Source: Mucilaginibacter conchicola (GTDB lineage: Bacteria > Bacteroidota > Bacteroidia > Sphingobacteriales > Sphingobacteriaceae). Taken from it: DNA of 64,000 nt. Of this stretch, positions 16,058 through 24,137 are shown in pieces. The position numbers and the translations under genes were made by a program. The stretch covers positions 682,001 to 746,000 of the forward strand of contig NZ_QWDC01000001.1 of the NCBI RefSeq assembly GCF_003432115.1, given 5' to 3'. Positions within the stretch are counted from its first letter, which is position 1, and each line of letters begins with the position of its first letter. The notes beneath the pieces are model-generated. The model was not told the DNA's origin, searched no databases, and was given only the letters and a program-made list of their open reading frames with translations.

Positions 16058-16207
16058 ATGAGGATACAGCCCGAGAAAATTGAGAAAGAAGAACAGTACG
16101 ATGAGTTTGCAGATCTAACTCCAACGCAACAGCGCACACGTAAAGCTTCTATCATTTTAGCCTTTGTAGGCGTTTTTGTTTGGGCCGCGAAGATCTTATT
16201 CTTCTAA
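16058..16207 (+). CDS. Small single-pass membrane protein, 49 residues
   Basis: An ATG at 16058 opens a 49-codon frame: an acidic start (MRIQPEKIEKEEQYDEFADL), a short basic stretch (TQQRTRKAS), then one transmembrane helix (IILAFVGVFVWAAKILFF) to the stop. It fits exactly in the gap between the chain-length protein (ends 16018) and the polymerase gene (starts 16221), on the operon strand. The charge pattern predicts the N-terminus inside. Function unknown; a small accessory subunit of the Wzz/Wzy complex is a guess. Confidence 0.65.
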   Translation: MRIQPEKIEKEEQYDEFADLTPTQQRTRKASIILAFVGVFVWAAKILFF

Positions 16208-16220
16208 AAACTCTTTGCCA

Positions 16221-17723
16221 ATGCTAAATCAGGCACAAAAAAGTAACCCATTCTTTAATTTCTGCCGCAAACTGGTAACCGGCGAGCTATCTACACTCAC
16301 CATGATACTAGTATTGTTGCCTGTTGCAGCTATAGTTGCCCTTGCCATTGCTTATGGTGGCATTATTGCAGCGGGCGCTATACTTGCCCTGGTAATAGGT
16401 GTGCCTGTTGTACTTGCTGTTATAGCCTACCCTATTTTTGGCATTTCGGTATTTATGGTGCTGGCGTTCTTCATGAACTACCTTTCGGAGCCGTTGCCAC
16501 CAGCCACTCCTACCGGTATTGTTTTAGATGTGCTTACCTACCTGCTCATCTTTGGTTTTCTACTCAAATTTAAATATGACCGCGATTGGAGCCATTTTAA
16601 AAACCCCATAAGTTATTGGATACTGGCCTGGCTGGCATATAATTTTTTTGAGGCGATAAACCCTGCATCACCATCAATACTGGCTTGGGTGTATACTGTA
16701 CGTACGGTTGCATTCATCATGCTGATGTATTTTATTTTTGTGTATCAGATCCGTACCAAAAAAACAATCAAGTTTTTATTTAAGCTTTGGCTGGTGCTGG
16801 CATTTTTATCGGCTATTTCTGGTTTTCAACAAGAAAATATCGGTTTGTTGCCAATGGAAAAAACCTGGTACTACCAGGATCCCTTGCGTTTAAGTTTCCT
16901 TTACATTAACGGGCACCTGCGTAAAGTAGCCATCTACCCGGATCCGGTTACTTTTGCTTACAATATGGTGGTAGCGGCAGTGCTGTGCCTATGCCTGCTC
17001 TTTACTAAAATGAAGACATATAAAAAAGTGATACTGGGCGTAAGCATTCCGTTCTTCTTTTTGGTGATGCTGTACTCTGGTACACGTGGTGCATTCGTGC
17101 TGCCGCCGGCTGCTTTGGCGCTGCTGGCTGTAATGAATTTTAATAAAAAGATATTGATAATGGTTGGTGGTGCTGCATTTTTATTAGGTGTGTTAATATT
17201 TATGCCTACCTCTAACCAGTTCATTAAGCGTTTCCAAACGGCTTTCCGCCCGTCAGATGATGCCTCGTTCAACGTACGGGCAGAAAACCAAAGGCGCATT
17301 AAGCCTTACATCCTATCACATCCTATTGGCGGTGGTTTAGGCTCGGTGGGTATCTGGGGAAGGCGTTTTGCGCCAAACTCGTTCCTGGCTAAGTTTCCGC
17401 CCGATAGTGGGTATGTGCGTGTAGCGGTAGAGATGGGTTATGTTGGCCTTATCCTGTTTTGTACGCTGATGTTCGTGATCCTGAAAACGGGTATAAACAA
17501 TTATTATCTCATTAAAGACCCCGAACTGAAGATGTATTGCCTGGCTATGGTACTCATCATATTTGTATTCAATATTGGTAATTATCCACAACAAGCTTTG
17601 GTGCAATATCCATCAAACATTTTATTTTATCTTGCCTGTGCGTTATTAAGTGTTACCTTGCGTTTAGACAAACAGGAAAGGCAAAAAAGCGTTAATGAAA
17701 CAGCGCAGTTGAACGCCCGATAA
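16221..17723 (+). CDS. Wzy-like O-antigen polymerase/ligase membrane protein
   Basis: 500 residues from MLNQAQKSNPFF; the in-frame start at 16176 would overlap the 49-residue gene. At least ten hydrophobic segments are spread over the whole length, with a long periplasmic loop between about FMPTSNQFIKRFQ and the last helices. LYSGTRGAFVLPPAALALLAV and the IGGGLGSVG segment are typical of the Wzy_C/O-antigen ligase family. In this operon it most likely polymerises lipid-linked repeat units delivered by the flippase encoded two genes downstream. Confidence 0.88.
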   Translation: MLNQAQKSNPFFNFCRKLVTGELSTLTMILVLLPVAAIVALAIAYGGIIAAGAILALVIGVPVVLAVIAYPIFGISVFMVLAFFMNYLSEPLPPATPTGIVLDVLTYLLIFGFLLKFKYDRDWSHFKNPISYWILAWLAYNFFEAINPASPSILAWVYTVRTVAFIMLMYFIFVYQIRTKKTIKFLFKLWLVLAFLSAISGFQQENIGLLPMEKTWYYQDPLRLSFLYINGHLRKVAIYPDPVTFAYNMVVAAVLCLCLLFTKMKTYKKVILGVSIPFFFLVMLYSGTRGAFVLPPAALALLAVMNFNKKILIMVGGAAFLLGVLIFMPTSNQFIKRFQTAFRPSDDASFNVRAENQRRIKPYILSHPIGGGLGSVGIWGRRFAPNSFLAKFPPDSGYVRVAVEMGYVGLILFCTLMFVILKTGINNYYLIKDPELKMYCLAMVLIIFVFNIGNYPQQALVQYPSNILFYLACALLSVTLRLDKQERQKSVNETAQLNAR

Positions 17724-17733
17724 ACAAACCGGC

Positions 17734-18348
17734 ATGTCATTACTATCTACCATTAAATCAAACCCAAAACTAAAAAAGATCGTCCATTGGATGATAGTTA
17801 CGCCGGGGCGTGCTACTCCAAGGCTTTGGGTACGGTGGTTTGTAACGCCTTTTCTGCACCATCGTGGCAAGCATTCAAAAGTGAGTTTCAGTGCCAGGTT
17901 AGATATCTTCCCGTTCAACAAATTCTCAATGGGCGATCATGCCGTGGTAGAAAGTTTCAGCGTTATCAACAATGGCGTGGGCGATATTATGATAGGGCAC
18001 CATACCGGCATCGGTTTACGCAATACCCTAATAGGCCCCGTTACCCTCGGCAACTATGTAACCTTGGCACAAAACATTACCCTATCGGGCCTAAACCATG
18101 GCTTTGAGGATGTTACTACCCCTATTCGCCTGCAAAAAGTTATTACCAAACAAATTACCGTTTGCGATGAGGTTTGGATAGGTGCCAACAGCGTTATTAC
18201 TGCCGGTGTAACCATAGGCAAGCACTCTGTTATAGGTGCAGGAAGCGTAGTAACAAAAGATATTCCCGAATATTGCGTAGCCTTAGGTAACCCTGCAAAA
18301 GTGATTAAAAAATATAATTTTGAAACCGGTAACTGGGACAGGGTTTAA
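17734..18348 (+). CDS. Hexapeptide-repeat acyltransferase (O-acetyltransferase-like)
   Basis: 204 residues with a left-handed beta-helix: repeated [LIV]-G-x-x-x units (GDIMIGHHTGIGL, LIGPVTLGNYV, ITVCDEVWIGANSVI, VTIGKHSVIGAGSVVTKDIP) ending in the family signature ALGNPAKVIKKY. SGLNHGFEDVTTPI supplies the catalytic His seen in galactoside/maltose acetyltransferases. The N-terminal 60 residues lack repeats (PGRATPRLWVRWFVTPFL). Probably acetylates a sugar of the repeat unit using acetyl-CoA. Ten nt behind the polymerase gene. Confidence 0.9.
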   Translation: MSLLSTIKSNPKLKKIVHWMIVTPGRATPRLWVRWFVTPFLHHRGKHSKVSFSARLDIFPFNKFSMGDHAVVESFSVINNGVGDIMIGHHTGIGLRNTLIGPVTLGNYVTLAQNITLSGLNHGFEDVTTPIRLQKVITKQITVCDEVWIGANSVITAGVTIGKHSVIGAGSVVTKDIPEYCVALGNPAKVIKKYNFETGNWDRV

Positions 18349-18363
18349 CCGTATAAATACTAT

Positions 18364-19707
18364 ATGCCCAATTTAAGCAAGCTCGTTAACAAACATACCA
18401 TATCATTAGCCACAAGTGCTGCAATGCCGGTTATTGGTATGCTGGTACTATCGTTAATGGCGCATAACCTATCGGCGCCCGAGTTTGGTAATTATATATT
18501 CCTGCTGGTGACCATATTACTGGCCGATACCTTTCGTAACGGCTTTGTGCAAACCCCGCTCATAAAATTTTATGCCGGTACAGGCTTTAAAACCTCTGCC
18601 GAGGTTGCCGGCTCGGCATGGCATGTGGGCTTAATGCAAACCTTTGTATTTGTTGGTATTGATGCTATTGTATACTTTGCCTACCCAAGCAAAAGCCCTG
18701 ATATTGAAACCACTATACAATGGTTCGGTATCATTTATCTTACTACCCTACCCGGCGCAATTGCCTCATACATTTTACAGGCCGAAGAAAAATTTGGCCG
18801 TATGTTGTTGTTGCAGGTAATTAACCAGGGTTTATTCTTCCTGTTCATACTTGCACTGATACTGTTACACAAGATCAGCTTCCAAACAGCCGTTTACGCT
18901 TACTTCGCATCAAGTGCGGTAACATCTCTGTTTACGATAGTTGTTGGCTGGGCCAAAGTAAAATCCATGCGTTTCCGTAGTAAAGAAATGGGCAGCAAGC
19001 TGGCTCATTTTGGCAAGTTTAGTGTGGGTACCTCTATCAGTTCGTACCTGTTGCGTAGTTCAGATACTTTTATCATTAAACTGATGTTTAATCCTGCCCT
19101 GCTGGCGGTTTATTATATCCCGCAAAGGCTGATGGAGATATTTGAGATACCCATGCGCGCCGGTGTAGCCGTGGCCTTACCAGAGCTTTCTGCTGCTGTA
19201 CATAAAGGCGACGAACGTGACGTAGCCCGCATTATGAAACGATATGCCGGTATGCTTACCGTAATGCTTATCCCTATTGCTATTGTTGCCTTTTTGCTGG
19301 CAAAAATTGTTATTGATATTTTGTTTGGCAAACAATACCACGAGTCTGAAGCGGTGAATATCTTCAGGTTATTCATGTGTTATGTGATGTTGATGCCTAT
19401 TGACCGTTTCTTCGGTATCACATTGGATATCATTAATAAACCACAATTAAACATGCTGAAGGTGATCATTATGTTAGTGGTAAATGTTGCAGGCGATTTT
19501 ATAGGTATATGGCTATTTCACAGCTTATATGCGGTAGCCATAGCATCTTTGTTTACTTTTTTTGCCGGGGCTATATTCGGCTATTGGGCTTTAAAACAAT
19601 ATCTTAAATTTACTATTAGGGATATTTTTACGCTGGGTTTTCAAGAGATAAAATCAGTTATCCGGCATCTGTTGGAAAAATCAAAACCGGAGCATAAAGA
19701 GGCATAA
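18364..19707 (+). CDS. Wzx-type polysaccharide flippase
   Basis: 447 residues with about twelve predicted membrane helices across the full length, as in the MOP/Wzx family. Opening segment VIGMLVLSLMAHNLSAPEFG, then ASYILQAEEKFGRM and IIKLMFNPALLAVYYIPQRL, where the LAVYY type of motif is common to these flippases. It would move the undecaprenyl-linked repeat unit to the periplasmic face for the polymerase. Located 15 nt after the acetyltransferase gene and 16 nt before the glycosyltransferase gene. Confidence 0.9.
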   Translation: MPNLSKLVNKHTISLATSAAMPVIGMLVLSLMAHNLSAPEFGNYIFLLVTILLADTFRNGFVQTPLIKFYAGTGFKTSAEVAGSAWHVGLMQTFVFVGIDAIVYFAYPSKSPDIETTIQWFGIIYLTTLPGAIASYILQAEEKFGRMLLLQVINQGLFFLFILALILLHKISFQTAVYAYFASSAVTSLFTIVVGWAKVKSMRFRSKEMGSKLAHFGKFSVGTSISSYLLRSSDTFIIKLMFNPALLAVYYIPQRLMEIFEIPMRAGVAVALPELSAAVHKGDERDVARIMKRYAGMLTVMLIPIAIVAFLLAKIVIDILFGKQYHESEAVNIFRLFMCYVMLMPIDRFFGITLDIINKPQLNMLKVIIMLVVNVAGDFIGIWLFHSLYAVAIASLFTFFAGAIFGYWALKQYLKFTIRDIFTLGFQEIKSVIRHLLEKSKPEHKEA

Positions 19708-19723
19708 AAGCAAGCGTTTTTAT

Positions 19724-20911
19724 ATGGATATCATTATCACAGTATTATCAATAATTTTCACGCTGATATTTATATATCTGGGTATATACAGCCTGTATCT
19801 CTTTATTTTTTCTGTACTCGGCAAGCTCATCAAAATAAAACCACCGCCGCCAGCGCAGGGCTTTAGCAAATTTGTTATCTACATCTGTGCTTATAAAGAA
19901 GATGAGATCATTCTAAACTCTGCCGCACAGGCTTTAACCATCGATTACCCCAAAGATAAATTCCACGTTTGCGTTATTGCCGATTCGATGCAGCCGGAAA
20001 CGGTTGAGAAATTAAAGGCTATGCCGTTACAGGTAGTTGAGGTAGTGTTTGAAAGCAGTACCAAATCAAAAGCCCTGCATGCCGCCATCGCTGCCACTCA
20101 TGAAGATTTTGATGCTGCTGTAGTATTTGATATTGATAACATTGCTGCGCCCGATTACCTGCACCAGATAAACAATTACCTGCATGATGGCAACCGCGTT
20201 GTACAAGGCCATCGCGTAGCAAAAAACACCGAAACACCGGTAGCCATACTGGATGCTATCAGCGAGGAGATCAATAACCACATCTTTCGTAAGGCGCAGC
20301 AGGTATTCAGGCTTTCGGCAGCAATTATTGGCTCGGGCATGGTGCTGGAGTTTAAGCTTTTTAAAGATACCATGGCGCAAATAGACGCCGTTGGTGGTTT
20401 TGATAAAGAGATGGGCCTGGTGCTTACCCGCCAAAAGATCCACGTGAACTATGCCGACAAGGCTTATATCTATGATGAAAAAGTAAGCAACCCCGAGGTG
20501 TTCAAAAAGCAACGCCGACGCTGGTTATCTGCTCAATTCAACTTACTTAAAACTTACGGTTCTACAGGTTTTAAAGAGTTGTTTAAGAACGGAAACTTTG
20601 ATTACTTTAACGAGATTTACCAAACGGCCATTTTGCCTCGCATATTAATGCTGGGGTTGATGCCGTTCATGTTGCTGGTATCGGTACTGCTGACGGGCAT
20701 TGGGCCGGGCTGGCAGGCATGGTTAACCGCCACCGTATGCTGCTACATTGGTATATTAGTTGCAGTACCTGCTGAGTTCTTTAACAGTAAATTGCTCGGC
20801 GCCGTAATGAGGATACCCCTGATCTTCTTTACAATGTTGGCATTACTGTTTAAACTTAAAGGAGCCAACAAAAAATTTATTCATACGCCACACAATCCGC
20901 AAGCAAAATAG
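19724..20911 (+). CDS. Family 2 glycosyltransferase, membrane-bound, QxxRW type
   Basis: 395 residues. One N-terminal membrane helix (about 4-35), a GT-A catalytic domain, and three C-terminal membrane segments. YICAYKEDE is the nucleotide-sugar start, VVFDIDNIAAPDYL carries the DxD metal-binding pair, and KKQRRRWLSAQF gives the QxxRW signature used by processive beta-synthases such as cellulose and hyaluronan synthase. Apart from the initiating transferase it is the only glycosyltransferase in the operon, so either the repeat unit is very simple or other transferases are encoded elsewhere. Confidence 0.9.
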   Translation: MDIIITVLSIIFTLIFIYLGIYSLYLFIFSVLGKLIKIKPPPPAQGFSKFVIYICAYKEDEIILNSAAQALTIDYPKDKFHVCVIADSMQPETVEKLKAMPLQVVEVVFESSTKSKALHAAIAATHEDFDAAVVFDIDNIAAPDYLHQINNYLHDGNRVVQGHRVAKNTETPVAILDAISEEINNHIFRKAQQVFRLSAAIIGSGMVLEFKLFKDTMAQIDAVGGFDKEMGLVLTRQKIHVNYADKAYIYDEKVSNPEVFKKQRRRWLSAQFNLLKTYGSTGFKELFKNGNFDYFNEIYQTAILPRILMLGLMPFMLLVSVLLTGIGPGWQAWLTATVCCYIGILVAVPAEFFNSKLLGAVMRIPLIFFTMLALLFKLKGANKKFIHTPHNPQAK

Positions 20912-21008
20912 CTGCGTATTTGTTGCGTAGATGGATCAAAAACGGGGAAATTACTACCCGTTTACGTCCTCAAACTTTTATTGCACAGTTGTACAGGGTC
21001 ATCTAAAC

Positions 21009-23654
21009 ATGGGAGCAGAGTTAAATAATACGTCAATAGCTTATCCGAAAGAAAAAGCGCTTTTTGATCTTTTTACAGAAAGCGTTAGCCGATATCCAAA
21101 CCATACAGCCCTCACCTTCCACCAGGTAAGCTACACCTACCTTGAGCTTAATGAGACCGTCAACCGCCTCACCCGCGAGTTGCTTAGCCAAGGCGCAGGC
21201 AAAGGTATAGTGATAGGTCTGGCGCTTGACCGCTCGGCCGAGATGGTGATCTCGCTGCTGGCTATCCTGAAATCGGGCAGCATTTATGTTCCGCTTGATC
21301 CTGAATATCCTAAAGACCGTATCGAGTTTATGCTCGATGATTCATCGGCAAGCATCCTCCTCACTTCAAAAAAATACCACGGCCACTTTGCATCCAATAC
21401 TAAAGAGGTTTTGATTGAGGATGCACTTGATGCCTCGAAAAATTACGCTACCGATGAGCCTGAGAAAACCGTAACCGGTGATGATCTGGCGTATATACTT
21501 TATACATCAGGCTCAACCGGTAAACCCAAAGGCGTACAAATAGCCCATCACAGCCTGGTGAACGTAATGCTGAGCCTGCAGAAAACACCGGGCATTACCC
21601 CTGCCGATAAAATGCTGGCCGTAGCTACCATATCTTTTGATATTGCCGGCGTTGACTTGTACCTGCCCCTATCAAGCGGTGCAGAGATAGTTTTGGCTGA
21701 TTCCATTACCGCCAAAGACGGCCGCGCTTTGCTTGATATAGTGCGTACACAGGGCATCAGCATATTGCAAGCCACGCCTTACACCTGGCGCATGATGCTT
21801 GAGGTTGGTTGGGAAGAATACCTGCCTCTTAAAGTTTTCACCGGCGGCGAAGCCCTGGCAAAAGACCTTGCCGAACGATTGATACCGCGCAGTAAAGAGG
21901 TATGGAATATGTATGGCCCTACCGAGACCACCATCTACTCCATCATTAAACACATTACTGATGCTAACGATGTTACCATAGGCTGGCCGGTTGATAATAC
22001 GCAGATCTATATCCTCGACGAGAACAAGAATAACCTCACTGATGGTGAGATAGGTGAAATATTTATAGGTGGTGTTGGTGTGGCTCAGGGCTACTTAAAC
22101 CGCCCCGAACTGAATGCGGAGCGTTTTATCGACAACCCGTTTACCGAGGGTGAAAAGATCTATCGTACAGGCGACTTAGCCAAACTTAAACCCGACGGCG
22201 ACATTGTTTACCTCGGCCGTATTGATCACCAGGTAAAAGTACGCGGCTACCGTATTGAACTGGGCGAGATAGAACATAACCTGGGCAAACAGGAAGGCAT
22301 TAAACAAGCGGTTGTGATAGCCCGCGAAGATACCCCCGGCATGCCGCGACTGGTGGCTTACGTTTTACTTGAATCGGGTGAGACAGGTGCGCCTGATAAG
22401 GCTACGCTCAACCAATGGGATAAAGCCCTACTTGATGTATTGCCTGAATACATGGTACCCGATGACTACATGCTGCTGGACGTTATCCCCTCTACCCCTA
22501 ACGGAAAGATAGACCGTAAGGCCCTGCCAAAACCTGATTACAGCCAGATTAGCCGCGAAGGCGATTATGTTGCACCACGCACCAGTAACGAGAAGCTGGT
22601 GGCCGGTATATGGGAAGAACTAATGGGGCTTGAGCAGGTGAGCATATTTGATAATTTCTTCCAGTTGGGTGGCCGCTCATTAGTGGCGGTCAAAATAATG
22701 GCCCGCCTGGAGAAAGAAACCGGTAAGCGTTTACCGCTGGCTACCCTTTTTGAATATTCCACAGTCGAGAAACTGGCAAGCCGCCTGGAGATAGATGCCG
22801 AAGCGATTACCTGGGAATCTTTAGTACCTATAAAACCCAAAGGCAGTAAAATGCCGCTTTATATTGTGCACGGTGCAGGTTTAAATGTATTGCTGTTTAA
22901 TGCCCTTGCCATGCACATGGATGATGAGCAGCCGGTTTACGGTCTGCAGGCAAAAGGCCTTAACGGTATTGATGAGCCCCTGGATGTGATGGAAGAGATC
23001 GCTGCCAACTACGTAGACGAGATCATTAATCATGATCCGGTTGGCCCTTATGCAGTGGCAGGTTATTCGCTTGGTGGATTGATAGCCTATGAAATGGCTA
23101 AGCAAATGCAGGCCATGGGCAAGGATGTGCGCATGCTGGCCATGTTTGATACCTACGCCGATCAAACCCAAAAATACGACTCGAAACTAAAAATAGCAGT
23201 TGATAATACCTGGACACTCATCAAGCAGATAGCCTACACACCAGTGCTTTTTGTTAAAGACCCCAAGCGTACGGTTGAATATAAAAGCCGCGAAATAGGC
23301 CGCAGGATCCAGAAAGCAGCAAAAAAATTATTCCCTGATAAAGTGGAAAAGAAAGAAGGTTTTGCCGCTTATACCGATGATATCCACGAGCGCAGCTTAA
23401 CTGCACAAAAGAACTATCATTTAACACCTGCCGATATCGCTGTGGAGTTATTCCGTGCCACTAAAAAGACTTTCTACATGCCTGATTTTGAATATCTGGG
23501 CTGGAAACCTTATGCGTTGAAAGGTGTACATGTTCACGATATCCCCGGCGAACACAATACTATTTTTGCCCCGCCGCATGATAAGTTGTTTGCAGAGATA
23601 TTGCAAAAATGTCTTGATAAAGCAGCAGCCGGCGAAAGCACCGAATCTATTTAA
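21009..23654 (+). CDS. NRPS-like tridomain protein: adenylation, carrier, thioesterase
   Basis: 881 residues from ATG 21009; an in-frame ATG at 20931 would add 26 residues with poor codon choice but fits the short operon spacing. Adenylation (about 15-520): LYTSGSTGKPKG, ATISFDIAGVDL with the amino-group-binding Asp, NMYGPTETT, YRTGDLAKL, VKVRGYRIELGEIE, PNGKIDRKALP. Carrier: DNFFQLGGRSLVAVKI with the phosphopantetheine Ser. Type I thioesterase: YIVHGAGLNVLLF, VAGYSLGGLIAYEM, PGEHNTIFAPPH. There is no condensation domain. It would activate one carboxylic or amino acid and release, transfer or dimerise it. No phosphopantetheinyl transferase is nearby. A link to polysaccharide decoration is inferred from position only. 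Confidence 0.93.
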   Translation: MGAELNNTSIAYPKEKALFDLFTESVSRYPNHTALTFHQVSYTYLELNETVNRLTRELLSQGAGKGIVIGLALDRSAEMVISLLAILKSGSIYVPLDPEYPKDRIEFMLDDSSASILLTSKKYHGHFASNTKEVLIEDALDASKNYATDEPEKTVTGDDLAYILYTSGSTGKPKGVQIAHHSLVNVMLSLQKTPGITPADKMLAVATISFDIAGVDLYLPLSSGAEIVLADSITAKDGRALLDIVRTQGISILQATPYTWRMMLEVGWEEYLPLKVFTGGEALAKDLAERLIPRSKEVWNMYGPTETTIYSIIKHITDANDVTIGWPVDNTQIYILDENKNNLTDGEIGEIFIGGVGVAQGYLNRPELNAERFIDNPFTEGEKIYRTGDLAKLKPDGDIVYLGRIDHQVKVRGYRIELGEIEHNLGKQEGIKQAVVIAREDTPGMPRLVAYVLLESGETGAPDKATLNQWDKALLDVLPEYMVPDDYMLLDVIPSTPNGKIDRKALPKPDYSQISREGDYVAPRTSNEKLVAGIWEELMGLEQVSIFDNFFQLGGRSLVAVKIMARLEKETGKRLPLATLFEYSTVEKLASRLEIDAEAITWESLVPIKPKGSKMPLYIVHGAGLNVLLFNALAMHMDDEQPVYGLQAKGLNGIDEPLDVMEEIAANYVDEIINHDPVGPYAVAGYSLGGLIAYEMAKQMQAMGKDVRMLAMFDTYADQTQKYDSKLKIAVDNTWTLIKQIAYTPVLFVKDPKRTVEYKSREIGRRIQKAAKKLFPDKVEKKEGFAAYTDDIHERSLTAQKNYHLTPADIAVELFRATKKTFYMPDFEYLGWKPYALKGVHVHDIPGEHNTIFAPPHDKLFAEILQKCLDKAAAGESTESI

Positions 23655-24045
23655 GCGGTCGGCCTATTTCCCAGTGATGCCCAAACGGATCAATAAAATG
23701 ACCTAAGCGATAGCCGTAGGATTGATCGGCAACGGGATATACTGTTATGATGCCTGCATCAATTGCCCGCTTCGCTATAGCATCAGGATCAACAACCATC
23801 AAGCCTATCCGCACGCTTACGCCCAAAAGTCTTTCAGGCGCAATGTTTCCGTAAGAGGGTGATTCATCGGCCACTATAAATTGCGCCCCTTCCACAACCA
23901 TTATAGCAACGGTATGGCCGTCAAAAGTACTGCTGTTAAGTACCTCGGCACCAAAAGCCCTTACGTAAAAATCAATTGCCGCTAATGCATTGCTTACCGT
24001 AAGCGTGGGCAAAATGTAGGCTTTAAAATCCCTATCTGTCATCAT
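23647..24045 (-). CDS. VOC/glyoxalase superfamily protein, PhnB-like
   Basis: 132 residues forming two beta-alpha-beta-beta-beta modules: LPTLTVSNALAAIDFYVRAF at the start and FIDPFGHHWEIG at the end, the usual PhnB/YdcJ-like pattern. Canonical metal ligands are only partly visible (His and Glu in GHHWEIG), so activity is not assured. No substrate can be named. Its 3' end overlaps the tail of the A-PCP-TE gene on the other strand by 8 nt. It is likely to have its own promoter in the short spacer before the alpha-2-macroglobulin gene. Confidence 0.85.
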   Translation of the reverse strand: MMTDRDFKAYILPTLTVSNALAAIDFYVRAFGAEVLNSSTFDGHTVAIMVVEGAQFIVADESPSYGNIAPERLLGVSVRIGLMVVDPDAIAKRAIDAGIITVYPVADQSYGYRLGHFIDPFGHHWEIGRPLK

Positions 24046-24137
24046 TAAAAAATTTAACTATCGTGACCAAAAATATAGGTCGAAAATTGTTTGGGACTTC
24101 TAAATATCCTAAATTCATGGCAATTTACCTTACCTAT

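Noticed and set aside
21009..22570. Naming the amino acid activated by the NRPS-like protein
   Set aside because: The binding-pocket residues could not be aligned reliably by eye beyond the conserved Asp of the FDIAG motif.
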